The position numbers and the translations under genes are program-made. This document shows positions 33,364 to 42,770 of a DNA stretch of 64,000 nucleotides, piece after piece. The stretch is from assembly GCF_003987145.1 (NCBI RefSeq), contig NZ_PIPL01000002.1, forward strand, positions 124,001-188,000, written 5' to 3'. Position 1 is the first letter of the stretch. Each line of letters opens with the position of its first letter. The DNA is from Aliidiomarina minuta (GTDB lineage Bacteria > Pseudomonadota > Gammaproteobacteria > Enterobacterales > Alteromonadaceae). The notes under the pieces were generated by a model. The model searched no databases, was not told where the DNA came from, and saw nothing but the letters and a program-made list of their open reading frames with translations.

Positions 33364-34428
33364 ATGAGGCATTTGAGAAGCGCACAGCGGCAGGCTGATT
33401 TGATTGGGCAAACCGATATGTTACGGGTGCCTTCATTGTCTGCACTGAGTGGTTGCGATATTTTTCTGAAATGCGAATTTCAGAATCCTGGAGGTTCGAT
33501 TAAGGATAGAGCGGCCTTGCAGATGGTTACCGACGCTATGCAGGATGGAGCTTTAAAGCCGGGCATGACGATTGTCGAGGGAACCGCCGGCAATACTGGC
33601 ATCGGCCTGGCCGTGGTGGCCCGTTCACTGGGCCTGGATTTGCTGGTTGTTATGCCAAATGACCAGACGGCTGAGAAAACCCGCATGATAGAGATGCACG
33701 GAGCGCGCCTGAAGGCTGTTGATCCGGTGCCTTTTAAAAATGAAAACCACTTTTATCATACGGCGCGGCGACTGGCTGAGGAAAATGCTGCTTACTGGTG
33801 GGCTAATCAGTTTGAGAATACCAGCAATATGCGTGCGCATTACCTGCATACAGGGCCGGAAATCTGGCAACAGATGGAGCAGAATATCGACATTCTGGTA
33901 TCGGTATCCGGCACTGGCGGCACCATCGCTGGCAACTCTCGTTTTTTGAAAGAGCAGAACCCTGAACTGGAAGTCTGGCTGGCAGACCCTGATGGCTCCG
34001 GTAGTTATCATTTTCTTAAAACCGGCGAATATAAAGCGGAAGGGGGTTCAATGACCGAGGGCATTGGCATCATGCGCCGGGTAGAGAATTTCCGTCAGGC
34101 AAAAATAGATTATGCGCTGAACCTGCCGGATCAGGATCTGGTGAGCATTGCTGAATATGTACGTAAGCAGGATGGCATTGTATTGGGGAGTAGTTCAGCT
34201 TTGAATCTGGCCGCCGCTTATTTTGCCGCGCTGCAGCGTGGTCCAGGCAAACGCATTGTTACTTTTGCCTGTGATCTGGGGGAGCGTTCGGCATCTAAAT
34301 TGTATAATGACCAGTATTTAAAGAGTCGGGACTTAAATCCGGAAGCCGAAGCGATCGACAGTCTTAGTGCACGTTATCGTGCCGCTGAAGGGCAGGTGCT
34401 TCAGGTTACCCGAGACTACAGTAGTTAA
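33364..34428 (+). CDS. Cysteine synthase-like PLP enzyme
   Basis: A 354-residue fold-type II pyridoxal-phosphate enzyme. The PLP lysine lies in NPGGSIKDRAA (about residue 47), the phosphate/asparagine loop is EGTAGNTGIGLA (about 73-84), and the glycine-rich phosphate-binding loop is SVSGTGGTIAG (about 179). This is the cysteine synthase (O-acetylserine sulfhydrylase) subfamily layout. It is longer than the roughly 320-residue CysK and no sulfur-assimilation genes are nearby, so the acceptor substrate is uncertain. AGGAG at 33353-33357 supports the start. Its 3' end overlaps a convergent GNAT gene by 4 nt. Confidence 0.82.
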   Translation: MRHLRSAQRQADLIGQTDMLRVPSLSALSGCDIFLKCEFQNPGGSIKDRAALQMVTDAMQDGALKPGMTIVEGTAGNTGIGLAVVARSLGLDLLVVMPNDQTAEKTRMIEMHGARLKAVDPVPFKNENHFYHTARRLAEENAAYWWANQFENTSNMRAHYLHTGPEIWQQMEQNIDILVSVSGTGGTIAGNSRFLKEQNPELEVWLADPDGSGSYHFLKTGEYKAEGGSMTEGIGIMRRVENFRQAKIDYALNLPDQDLVSIAEYVRKQDGIVLGSSSALNLAAAYFAALQRGPGKRIVTFACDLGERSASKLYNDQYLKSRDLNPEAEAIDSLSARYRAAEGQVLQVTRDYSS

Positions 34429-34886
34429 CAGACAGCAGCGGTGTCAAAACTGAGCTGCATTTTGTAACCATCACTGCCGTCTTCATAGTAGTTCGGCAGT
34501 AACTCGGTCACTTCAAATCCGTGTCGGTGGTAAAGTCTCACGGCGGCCTGGTTGTCGCACTTTACTTCAAGTCTGACGCCTGACTTACGCTCTTCTTGAG
34601 CCTTCCGCAAAATATGCCTGAGCAGTTGCTGGCCTATGCCTTGTCCGCGGCAGTTTTCGCTGATAGCCATAGAGTAGAGGCGCCAGTACTGGCTATTCTG
34701 ACGATGCAGAACAATAGCATAACCAGCGAGTTGTTCGCCGTTCAGTGCCAGCAGGCAATAGGCAGACGGGCTTTTGAGGAGTCGGCGAAAGCTGCGCATA
34801 CCTATCTGGTCATAACTAAAGCTTTGTTGTTCCAGCTGATGCAGAGCACTGGCGTCAGTCACCAGCGCTTCCCGTAGAGTGATCAT
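34425..34886 (-). CDS. GNAT-family N-acetyltransferase
   Basis: A 153-residue GNAT acetyltransferase resembling RimI. The acetyl-CoA pyrophosphate-binding motif is RGQGIGQQLL near residue 80, and the C-terminal NQAAVRLYHRHGFE block is typical. The start codon shares a base with the stop of the upstream ATP-grasp gene (TAATG), implying translational coupling. It probably modifies the same substrate or product as the ATP-grasp enzyme. The acceptor is unknown. Confidence 0.88.
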   Translation of the reverse strand: MITLREALVTDASALHQLEQQSFSYDQIGMRSFRRLLKSPSAYCLLALNGEQLAGYAIVLHRQNSQYWRLYSMAISENCRGQGIGQQLLRHILRKAQEERKSGVRLEVKCDNQAAVRLYHRHGFEVTELLPNYYEDGSDGYKMQLSFDTAAVC

Positions 34887-36349
34887 TAACGTTCCAGTCG
34901 GCGCACAAAATCAGCCATGATAATACGATAAAGTTCGTCACTCAGGTGCTGATCTTCCACCCCTTCATCAATGGAAGGGTTGTCATTGATTTCGATAATA
35001 ACAGGGCCTTTAGCGGTTTCTTTCATATCAACACCATAGAGGCCGTCCCCAATCAGGCGGGTAGCCTGCAGAGCGACTTTGATGACCTCTTTAGGTACCT
35101 GGTGCACGCCCATGCAGGCAAAGTCACCACTGCGATTTTTCACGCTTTCGCTGTGGTTATAAATCTGCCAATGATTGCGCGCCATGAAGTATTTACAGGC
35201 ATATATAGCCCTGTTGTTAAGTACGCCGATACGCCAATCAAAATCAGTCGACAAAAATTCCTGCGCTAACAGAATAGTTGATGTCTGAAACAGCTTATTG
35301 GCGGTATCTTTCAGTTCGGTCTCGTTGCTGGCTTTTTCTACGCCAATAGAGAATGAGCCGTCTGGAATTTTGAGCACCACCGGATACCCCAGGCGTTCTC
35401 CAATAGCCGCGTAGTCAATGCTGTCACTACTGATGAGAAGCTCAGCACGGGGCATAGGCACGTTGTGTTTTTCCAGCAGTTCATGCAGAAACACTTTATT
35501 GGCACATTTTAAGATAGCGTCCGGGTCGTCTATGACTACCATGCCGTTGGCTTCTGCTTTTTTGGCAAAGCGGTAGGTATGATGATTAATGCGTGTGGTT
35601 TCACGAATAAAAAGCGCATCAAACTCAAGTAGCCGACTGTAATCTTTGGCAGTAATGAGTTCTGCGTCCATATCGTTGGCGCGTGCTGCCTGAATGAATT
35701 TTTGCAGCGCTTTTTTATCGCTGGTTGGAATGTGTTCGTCCGGATCATGCAAGATAGCCAGGTCATACCGGTATTCTTTGCGCGCGCGGGCTTTACGCCA
35801 TACTCGTTTACTGAAATTATCCAGAGCGTTGGCGAACAGAGTTTGCTCGGCGTCATCGAGTTGTGGCAGTGCACGGTTTTGCAGGTCTTTGATCTGCCAG
35901 TCCTCATTGCGCTGGAAGGTCACCTGTAAAACTGGACAGGGATAAGCTTCAAAGAGCTGGCGCGCAAGCAGCGACAGTTCACTTTCCTGAGTCTGGCCGA
36001 AGCAAATCAGAATCTGCAACTCAGTTGCATCTGACTGGCCGATTTTAGCTGCATACTTGTTCAGCTGACGGGTCATGTCACGCAAAAACAGCTGGTAATG
36101 CGGTAAGTTGGTTAAGTCATTCATCGCGCTGGCGGCCGGCAGTGCCCGCTGACCACGGGCCTCAGCCAGCAAACTGACATAATAACCAGTAGACAAATAG
36201 GATAAATCAGCACACAGGTTGATAATAGTGCCGCGATGACGGGCACCAGATTGCTGCATATATTCCTGAGCACTCATCACTGCCTGGCTTGGGTGGTAGG
36301 GTTGCCAGTCAGATAAATCATCCAGAATAATTAGAGCGGTATTGCGCAT
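34886..36349 (-). CDS. RimK-like ATP-grasp ligase with RLAN N-terminal domain
   Basis: A 487-residue protein. The first 200 or so residues match the RimK-like ATP-grasp N-terminal (RLAN) type region, starting MRNTALIILDDLSDW. The C-terminal half is an ATP-grasp ligase: MPRAELLIS near 298, the ATP-binding lysine region GYPVVLKIPDGSFSIGVEKA, and the metal-binding end VIIEINDNPSIDEGVED. RimK-like enzymes join an amino acid to a carboxylate, often making peptides or amides. The ATG at 36349 follows GAGG; a 31-codon upstream extension is unlikely. It is coupled to a GNAT gene. The product is not known. Confidence 0.85.
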   Translation of the reverse strand: MRNTALIILDDLSDWQPYHPSQAVMSAQEYMQQSGARHRGTIINLCADLSYLSTGYYVSLLAEARGQRALPAASAMNDLTNLPHYQLFLRDMTRQLNKYAAKIGQSDATELQILICFGQTQESELSLLARQLFEAYPCPVLQVTFQRNEDWQIKDLQNRALPQLDDAEQTLFANALDNFSKRVWRKARARKEYRYDLAILHDPDEHIPTSDKKALQKFIQAARANDMDAELITAKDYSRLLEFDALFIRETTRINHHTYRFAKKAEANGMVVIDDPDAILKCANKVFLHELLEKHNVPMPRAELLISSDSIDYAAIGERLGYPVVLKIPDGSFSIGVEKASNETELKDTANKLFQTSTILLAQEFLSTDFDWRIGVLNNRAIYACKYFMARNHWQIYNHSESVKNRSGDFACMGVHQVPKEVIKVALQATRLIGDGLYGVDMKETAKGPVIIEINDNPSIDEGVEDQHLSDELYRIIMADFVRRLER

Positions 36350-36465
36350 TGGTGCCTCAGCTTGAAAGACTAAGCTTAGTTGAACTAAAAGGGGCGAAAA
36401 CCCGTAGGTTACCCCCATACTAACCAGTATAATGGCGCACATTTCATTAAAAGGACAACAGAATA

Positions 36466-37551
36466 ATGAAGTATCAGGGCAGAGATGATTTCAAGCATAG
36501 TGAAGTCGGTAAAATCGGGGTATTGATTACCAATCTGGGCACTCCACAAGCCCCTACAGCAAAGGCATTACGGACTTATCTGGCGCAGTTTCTGAGCGAT
36601 CCCAGAGTCGTAGAAGTACCCCGTTTGTTGTGGCGTATCATCCTGCATGGAGTGATACTGCGTATACGTCCTGCGCGTTCGGCCGCGGCATATAAAACCG
36701 TGTGGACAGACAAGGGCTCGCCGCTGGCTTTTCATACCCAGGCTCAGTGTGAAGCCTTAGCGGAAAGTTTGCATAAACATTACGGTGATGACGTAGTGGT
36801 AGACTACGCAATGCGTTATGGTAAACCCGCGGTAAGCGATGCCATTGAGCGTCTGATGCAGGCTGGCGTACGTAAATTAGCGGTGTTGCCTCTGTATCCT
36901 CAGTATTCAGGTTCAACCAGCGGTTCTACTTTTGATGCCATAGCTGATGACTTTACTCAACGCCGCTGGCTACCAGATTTTCGTTTTATCAGTCATTACC
37001 ATGATTACCCGGCTTATATTGCAGCTGTGGCTGAGAAAATAAAGGCGCATTGGGACAAGCACGGGCGCACCGATAAGCTGATGTTCTCTTATCATGGAGT
37101 ACCCAAGAAGTATCTGCTTAAAGGCGACCCCTACCATTGCGAATGTTATAAAACGACCCGGCTGGTTGCAGAATATCTGAATTTAGCTAAAGATGAGTAC
37201 ATGACAACTTTTCAGTCGCGTTTTGGTCGTGAACCCTGGTTACAGCCCTACACCGATGAAACCCTGAAAAGCTTGCCTGGCAAAGGCGTGAAGTCAGTAC
37301 AGATGGTCTGCCCTGGATTTTCCTCCGACTGTCTGGAGACCATTGAAGAAATTGGTGAAGAGAACCGTGAATACTTTATGGAAAGTGGCGGTGAAGATTA
37401 TCAGTACATTGAGTGTCTGAATGCGGATGCAGCTCACATAGAAATGATGACCCAGCTATTGCTGGAAAATATGCAAGGCTGGCAGGCTCAGAAAGCGGCT
37501 GAAGCACAACAAACGGAAACCCTGGCTAAAGAGCTGGGGGCGAAGCAATAA
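36466..37551 (+). CDS. hemH: Ferrochelatase
   Basis: A 361-residue ferrochelatase that inserts Fe(II) into protoporphyrin IX in the last step of haem synthesis. The start region GVLITNLGTPQAPT is typical. The catalytic histidine lies in FSYHGVPKKYLLKGDPYHCEC and the acidic metal-path residues in CPGFSSDCLETIEEI. The C-terminal 30 residues are polar and extend beyond the conserved core. It stands 14 bp ahead of two genes of unknown function on the same strand, forming a probable operon. Confidence 0.95.
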   Translation: MKYQGRDDFKHSEVGKIGVLITNLGTPQAPTAKALRTYLAQFLSDPRVVEVPRLLWRIILHGVILRIRPARSAAAYKTVWTDKGSPLAFHTQAQCEALAESLHKHYGDDVVVDYAMRYGKPAVSDAIERLMQAGVRKLAVLPLYPQYSGSTSGSTFDAIADDFTQRRWLPDFRFISHYHDYPAYIAAVAEKIKAHWDKHGRTDKLMFSYHGVPKKYLLKGDPYHCECYKTTRLVAEYLNLAKDEYMTTFQSRFGREPWLQPYTDETLKSLPGKGVKSVQMVCPGFSSDCLETIEEIGEENREYFMESGGEDYQYIECLNADAAHIEMMTQLLLENMQGWQAQKAAEAQQTETLAKELGAKQ

Positions 37552-37564
37552 TAAGGGAAGGATC

Positions 37565-38092
37565 ATGCTGACAATGCTGGCGCGCTTTTTAAAAGCGCTA
37601 AATTCTGAAGCAGGACCCTGGGCAATAGCCTGGGCTTTTGTGCTGGGTATGATTATGGGGTTAACGCCTTTAATCAGCCTGCATAATTTAATTATTCTGT
37701 TTTTGGCGCTTTCCCTGAGAATTAATTTTGCCGGTTTTTTACTGGCTTTCTTATTCTTCTCTGGCCTGGCTTATCTGTTTGATCCTATCGCTGATTATAT
37801 CGGCGAGTCTTTGTTGCAGGCGGAAGCACTGGCGCCACTGTGGTACAGCCTCTATGAAATGCCGGTCGCCCGTTTGTTCCAGTTTAATCACACTATTACT
37901 TTAGGCAGCCTGGTCTTTGCGTTGCTGATTTCCCCTCTATGGCTGTATGCCAGTTATTATCTGGTGGTTAACTATCGTACGCGGGTTAAGGCCTGGTTTG
38001 TGAAGCTGAAAATTGTGCAGGGCCTGAAGGGCAGTAAGTTCTACGGCATTTACCAGCGTGTGGATGGTTTTCGTCGGGGGACCTCGCTATGA
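37565..38092 (+). CDS. TIGR03546-type membrane protein
   Basis: A 175-residue integral membrane protein with about three to four hydrophobic segments. It opens MLTMLARFLKALNSEAGPWAIAWAFVLGMIMGLTPL, a start similar to DUF2062-type proteins and characteristic of the TIGR03546 family. The function is unknown. It follows hemH by 14 bp, and its stop overlaps the start of the next gene (ATGA), so the two uncharacterised proteins are translated together. The assignment rests on my recollection of this paired family. Confidence 0.75.
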   Translation: MLTMLARFLKALNSEAGPWAIAWAFVLGMIMGLTPLISLHNLIILFLALSLRINFAGFLLAFLFFSGLAYLFDPIADYIGESLLQAEALAPLWYSLYEMPVARLFQFNHTITLGSLVFALLISPLWLYASYYLVVNYRTRVKAWFVKLKIVQGLKGSKFYGIYQRVDGFRRGTSL

Positions 38093-39876
38093 ATAAGATT
38101 ATTCGCTGGCCCGGCCTTATTACCTTCGTCGCCATTGTAGGCGGCCTGGTTGCTATTGTGTTGTTATTTACTGAACCCTTATTGCGTTGGGGGTTGGGTA
38201 CTGGTTTGACTCGGGCGAATGGTGCTGAAGTTAATATTAATGAGCTGGATCTGCGTTGGTCGCCTTTTGCGATTGAATTGCGCGATGTGCAATTTACCGA
38301 TCCGGATACTCCAGAGCTTAATCGCTTACAAGCAGATCGCATTAGTTTTGGCATGAGTCTGGGCGAAGCTATAGTCGGGCGTATTCATATCCATGAGCTG
38401 ACAGCGACTGGAATTGCTATGGGCGTCGAACGGGACAGCCCGGGCCGGGTTCGGACGGACTATATTGCTGAGCGTGAAGCCGAGCGTGATGGGCCAGGCT
38501 GGCGCGAGCGCATCGCTGATTTGGATATCAGCTTACCGTCTACAGACGAATTACTGGCACGTAGTGAGATACGTACTCCCCAGGTCGTAGATGAAGTTAC
38601 TGAACGCACCCGGACAACACGGGATGAGGTCAGTAACAGACGGGACGATTTGCCCAGCTCAGAGCGTGTGCAGGAATATGAAGAGCGGCTGCGCGAGTTA
38701 CGTGAAAAACGCCCTCGCAGCCTGGAAGATTTTGAACTGGCACGACAGGAGCTAACGCAGCTGCGAGATGATATCCGCTCTGATCGCGATGCCGCGGTGG
38801 CGTTTCGCGATAGTGTAGATGAAGCGCAATCGCAGTTGCGCAGTGATTTGGACAACCTGCGCCAGGCACCGACCGATGATATTCAGAGGGTCAGCCGCTT
38901 GCTGGCAATGGACAGTGATGCTCTTAGTGATCTGACCGGCATATTTTTTGGTCCTCAGGTTCAGCAATGGACAGATTATATTCTGATCGCCTACGATTTT
39001 GTCGGCCCTATGCTGCAGCAGTTTGCCGAAGATGAAGAGCAGCCCAGCCGCTGGGAAGGTCGTTACATAGACTTTGACCGCGAGAATCGCCCCAGCTTTT
39101 TGATCGACCTGGCTCATACGGAAATCACCTTTGCTGAAACCAGCCTGGATATACGTTGGGACAATATTACCTGGCAGCATGAACGATTAGGCGAATCAAC
39201 AACCTATCGGGTAGCGGCCAGTGCCAGTCCTTACTGGCAAAGCCTGAGTGCTGATGGCGACTTCTTTATTGATGAAGCGATCGAATTCAGTGGTAATCAG
39301 GAGTGGTCACTACAGGGCGCTGAACTGGCAGCACAGACTTTGCTTGAACAATCTGATCTGACAGCCCGTATGACGGGAGCCATGCTCAATAGTGAAGGCC
39401 GTATTTCTTTATCTGAAGGTGCTTTTAGTGGCGGTGGCGGCATTCAGCTCAGCGAAGTCGGACTGAGTGCTGAAGGCGACCGAACCTGGGTTCGTATGAT
39501 GAATGATGCGTTAAGCCAGATTCAGTCTTTTGATATGGATGTTGGCATACGGGGTCGAATGGGTTCGCCGCGACTGAGTCTGAGTTCAGATTTGGATAAT
39601 CAACTGTCGGCGGCTTTCAGTGGGGTTATGCAGGAAGCTGCTGATGAGCGCATGGCTGAAGTCCGGGCTCGTTTACAGAGTGAAGTGGATGCAGCGTTAA
39701 CGGATGTGCAGCCACGCCTGGATCAGGTGAATGAGTGGCGCGAACTGGCGGAAAACCGTGAAGGTGCGCTGCAGAACCTGCTTGACGAGGAAGTTGAGAA
39801 CCTGCAGGACAGCGCTCGGGAAGCATTGGAAAACCGTTTGCGTGATGCGATTCGTGGCCATTTAGGGCGAGGTTAA
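38089..39876 (+). CDS. TIGR03545-type envelope protein (AsmA-like N-terminus)
   Basis: A 595-residue protein with one N-terminal membrane anchor (about residues 8-30) and a large, probably periplasmic body. The region after the anchor (VNINELDLRWSPFAIELRDVQF) resembles the start of AsmA/DUF748-type proteins. A charged coiled-coil-like segment spans about residues 120-265, and a second helical stretch lies near the C-terminus (residues 510-590). It is translationally coupled to the small membrane protein before it. AsmA-like proteins are linked to lipid transport or outer-membrane biogenesis, so such a role is possible but unproven. Confidence 0.75.
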   Translation: MNKIIRWPGLITFVAIVGGLVAIVLLFTEPLLRWGLGTGLTRANGAEVNINELDLRWSPFAIELRDVQFTDPDTPELNRLQADRISFGMSLGEAIVGRIHIHELTATGIAMGVERDSPGRVRTDYIAEREAERDGPGWRERIADLDISLPSTDELLARSEIRTPQVVDEVTERTRTTRDEVSNRRDDLPSSERVQEYEERLRELREKRPRSLEDFELARQELTQLRDDIRSDRDAAVAFRDSVDEAQSQLRSDLDNLRQAPTDDIQRVSRLLAMDSDALSDLTGIFFGPQVQQWTDYILIAYDFVGPMLQQFAEDEEQPSRWEGRYIDFDRENRPSFLIDLAHTEITFAETSLDIRWDNITWQHERLGESTTYRVAASASPYWQSLSADGDFFIDEAIEFSGNQEWSLQGAELAAQTLLEQSDLTARMTGAMLNSEGRISLSEGAFSGGGGIQLSEVGLSAEGDRTWVRMMNDALSQIQSFDMDVGIRGRMGSPRLSLSSDLDNQLSAAFSGVMQEAADERMAEVRARLQSEVDAALTDVQPRLDQVNEWRELAENREGALQNLLDEEVENLQDSAREALENRLRDAIRGHLGRG

Positions 39877-39905
39877 TCAGGTAGAGGTCAAGCAGCAAAT
39901 AGTGG

Positions 39906-39943
39906 AGCAATGTCCGCATGTTCAGAAGCGGACATTGCTTTAG
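39906..39943. terminator. Bidirectional terminator between convergent operons
   Basis: A 12-bp perfect stem, AGCAATGTCCGC/GCGGACATTGCT, around a 10-nt loop, followed by a short T-rich stretch. It sits between the TIGR03545-type gene and the convergent MetX-like gene. Confidence 0.88.
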
Positions 39944-39957
39944 TTAACAGTCGATAT

Positions 39958-41130
39958 TTATTGCAGGAATTCTTTCAGCTCCTGTGCCCGGCTTTCAATG
40001 CTCATGATGCCATCCAGATGTCCCCAACTCCCTTCAATTTCCAGATATTGACTCTCTTTACCTAATTCCTGCAACAGCTCATGAGCTTTGCGTGCCATTG
40101 CCGGTCGCAATAGCAGGTCATTAGTGGCCGGCATGAAAAGGCTTCGGGCTTGAATAGGTTCCAGCCCGCTACGCAAGTCTTCTTGCATACCAGCGATAAA
40201 TAACTGATTGGCACGTACCAGATAGAGAACATGGTTAGCATCCGCATATAGCGCGCGCTCTGCCGCCCGTTCGCGCAACCAGTTCACCTCACTGTGATAG
40301 CTCTGTATATTGTGCAGAGGCCCTTCAGCCAGGGTCTCGTGATCAGGGAAAGTAGCGTTGATAATATCCGGGTGCATGGCCTGCAAACTGATTTGCATCA
40401 GCGCTTGTTGCAAGCCATTAAGTGGTGTTTCGGCGTCATAATAGTCACCTTTATTCCAGTTGGGGTCGGCCAGAATCGGCTCAGCCCATTGCTGCAAATT
40501 GAGCACTGTCCAGGGGTCGGCCTGGGCCATGCCAATAACAGACACCATACGTTCCACTTTTTCCGGGTAGGCGGCCGCCCAGTCAATGGCCTGCAAGGAG
40601 CCCATGGAAGCGCCAATTACTGCATGCAGGTTTTCAATGCCCAGCTCATCCAGCAGTGCTTTCTGTACATTGACAAAATCACGAATGGTGACAACAGGGA
40701 AGTCCAGCCCATAGGGCGCGTTGGTTTCTGGGTTTATTGTGGCAGGCCCCGTAGTGATAACTTTAGGATTATGCGGTTCCTGATTGACCAGAGTGTCGAC
40801 ACTAATGACGTAGAATCGGTCAGTGTCGATAGCTTTTCCCGGACCTACAATAGCGTCCCAGTAACCAATAGCTCCGTCGGCTTCGTACTGACCGGCGACA
40901 TGGCTGTTACCGGAAAAGAAATGGGTGATTAAAATGACATTGTCCCGCGCTTCGTTAAGTTCACCGTAGGCTTGCCAGCCAACTTTAACCTCGGCCAGTG
41001 TCTGACCATTAAATAACTCGAAATCCTGGGTGGTGAAGCTGCGTTTTTCTACCCATTCTGCATGGAGAGAAAAGCTCATGAAGAGCAACATAAGTCCTGC
41101 GGTTAAGCCGCTTTTCAAGTTGATAGTCAT
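39958..41130 (-). CDS. Exported MetX-like alpha/beta hydrolase
   Basis: A 390-residue alpha/beta-hydrolase related to homoserine O-acetyltransferase (MetX). The core shows the nucleophile elbow GASMGSLQA with Ser at about residue 172, an acid residue in ATNDLLL and the histidine in GSWGHLDG. Unlike biosynthetic MetX it carries a clear Sec signal peptide (GLMLLFMSFSLHA/EWVEKR), so it should act in the periplasm or outside, where acetyl-CoA is absent. It is therefore more likely an esterase-type hydrolase. It overlaps the acyl-CoA ligase gene by 4 nt in the same operon. Confidence 0.8.
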   Translation of the reverse strand: MTINLKSGLTAGLMLLFMSFSLHAEWVEKRSFTTQDFELFNGQTLAEVKVGWQAYGELNEARDNVILITHFFSGNSHVAGQYEADGAIGYWDAIVGPGKAIDTDRFYVISVDTLVNQEPHNPKVITTGPATINPETNAPYGLDFPVVTIRDFVNVQKALLDELGIENLHAVIGASMGSLQAIDWAAAYPEKVERMVSVIGMAQADPWTVLNLQQWAEPILADPNWNKGDYYDAETPLNGLQQALMQISLQAMHPDIINATFPDHETLAEGPLHNIQSYHSEVNWLRERAAERALYADANHVLYLVRANQLFIAGMQEDLRSGLEPIQARSLFMPATNDLLLRPAMARKAHELLQELGKESQYLEIEGSWGHLDGIMSIESRAQELKEFLQ

Positions 41131-42761
41131 GTTGTTTTTCCTTGCTCGATTAAATAGTTGATGTACTGATCACGGAGCTTATTTTTGAGTAATTTGCCGG
41201 TGCCAGTGTGGGGTAACTGGTCGACAAATATAATGTCATCGGGGGTCCACCATTTGGCAATTTTGCCTTTGAGAAAGTCATACAGACTTTGCTTATCGGC
41301 TTCATAGCCGGGGTTGGTAATTATCAGTAGCAGAGGGCGTTCATCCCACTTGGGATGCTTCACACCAATGACACAGCTTTCGTTAACCATAGGATGCTGG
41401 CTGGCAAGGTCTTCGATTTCCAGCGAACTTATCCATTCACCGCCGCTTTTTATGACATCTTTTTTGCGATCGACAACGCGCATGTAGCCTTGTGGGTTGA
41501 TCACGGCAATGTCACCAGTGGCAAGCCAGCCATCAGGAAAAGAGCTCAGGTCTTCGTGCTTGAAGTACTGACTGCAAATCCAGGGACCCCGTACGCGAAG
41601 TTCACCACTGCTTTCACCATCATGAGGCAGTGGCTGATTTTCAGCATCGAAAATGTCCATTTCGACACCAAAAGCGGCGCGGCCGGCTGTGGTTTGCAAT
41701 TCAAAACGCTGTTCCAGAGGCAGTGCCATGATATCCGCTGTTGGTGGGGTAGAGGTTGCCAGAGGTCCGGTTTCTGTCATGCCCCAGATAGGTTGCCAGT
41801 ACACGTTATAATATTCATGGTAAGCCCTCACCAACCCCATAGGCGAGGCAGCACCGCCAACACAGACTCTTTGCAACGGAACATCAGTAATCCCTTTATT
41901 CTGCAGGTAATTGTGCAATGTTAACCAAACGGTGGGTACGCCAAGGCCGATATCCACCTTATGCTCGCGTATTAACTCCCAGACCGCATCCCCCTGCATG
42001 CCACTACCGGGCAAGACCAATTTGCAGCCCGCCAGGGGTGCCGCATAAGGCGCACCCCAGGCGCCAGCATGGTACATAGCAACCATAGGCATAAGTACGC
42101 TGTGGCTACGCAGCCCAAGCAAACTCTCAGACACGGTCGCCTGGGCATGCAAGACCATAGCCCGGTGAGAATATAAAACCCCTTTTGGATTGCCGGTCGT
42201 CCCCGATGTATAGCAGAGCAGGGCCGCCTGGTTTTCGTCAAATTCTGGCCAGGCATAGGTGTCACTGTACCCCGCAATTAAATCTTCATAACAATGCACG
42301 TCAGGCAAGCTGGTTTCTGGCATGTGCTGACGATCGGTTAACACTATGTAGCCTTTGACGTGAGGCAATTGGGGGGCTATGTGTTCAAGCATACCTACGA
42401 AATCAAGGTCGACAAACACATAGCTGTCGTCTGCGTGTTGAATAATATATTCAATCTGTTCGCTGAAAAGTCGTGGATTCACTGTGTGCAGCACTGCACC
42501 GTAGCCGCTGACACCATAATAGAGTTCGACGTGACGGTAGGTGTTCCAGGCCAGACTGGCAATACAGTCGCCCTGGCGAACGCCTAAGTCCTGTAGAGCA
42601 CGGGCAAGCTGCGCACTGCGCTTCCAGGTGGCGGCATAGGTAGTGCTGTGAATATCGCCTTCCTGCCGCCGACTGATAATTTGCTGTTGCGGATAGTTAG
42701 TCGCGGCATGGCGTAGTAAGTCGATAATACGCAAAGGGGTGTCCATCATGAGTGCTTGCAT
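41127..42761 (-). CDS. Acyl-CoA ligase (AMP-forming, AlkK/DmdB-like)
   Basis: A 544-residue member of the ANL superfamily that activates a carboxylic acid to its CoA thioester. It has the P-loop CYTSGTTGNPKGVLYSH (about residues 188-204), WGMTETGPL, the ATP-binding aspartate in GWLATGDIAVI, the hinge VDRKKDVIKSGGEWIS and the catalytic lysine in TGTGKLLKNKL. The overall layout resembles medium-chain (AlkK) or methylthiopropionate (DmdB) ligases; the exact acid is not readable. AGGAGA precedes the ATG. It sits between a permease and an exported hydrolase in one operon, so the three may handle one organic acid or ester. Confidence 0.85.
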   Translation of the reverse strand: MQALMMDTPLRIIDLLRHAATNYPQQQIISRRQEGDIHSTTYAATWKRSAQLARALQDLGVRQGDCIASLAWNTYRHVELYYGVSGYGAVLHTVNPRLFSEQIEYIIQHADDSYVFVDLDFVGMLEHIAPQLPHVKGYIVLTDRQHMPETSLPDVHCYEDLIAGYSDTYAWPEFDENQAALLCYTSGTTGNPKGVLYSHRAMVLHAQATVSESLLGLRSHSVLMPMVAMYHAGAWGAPYAAPLAGCKLVLPGSGMQGDAVWELIREHKVDIGLGVPTVWLTLHNYLQNKGITDVPLQRVCVGGAASPMGLVRAYHEYYNVYWQPIWGMTETGPLATSTPPTADIMALPLEQRFELQTTAGRAAFGVEMDIFDAENQPLPHDGESSGELRVRGPWICSQYFKHEDLSSFPDGWLATGDIAVINPQGYMRVVDRKKDVIKSGGEWISSLEIEDLASQHPMVNESCVIGVKHPKWDERPLLLIITNPGYEADKQSLYDFLKGKIAKWWTPDDIIFVDQLPHTGTGKLLKNKLRDQYINYLIEQGKTT

Positions 42762-42770
42762 AATCGTCTC

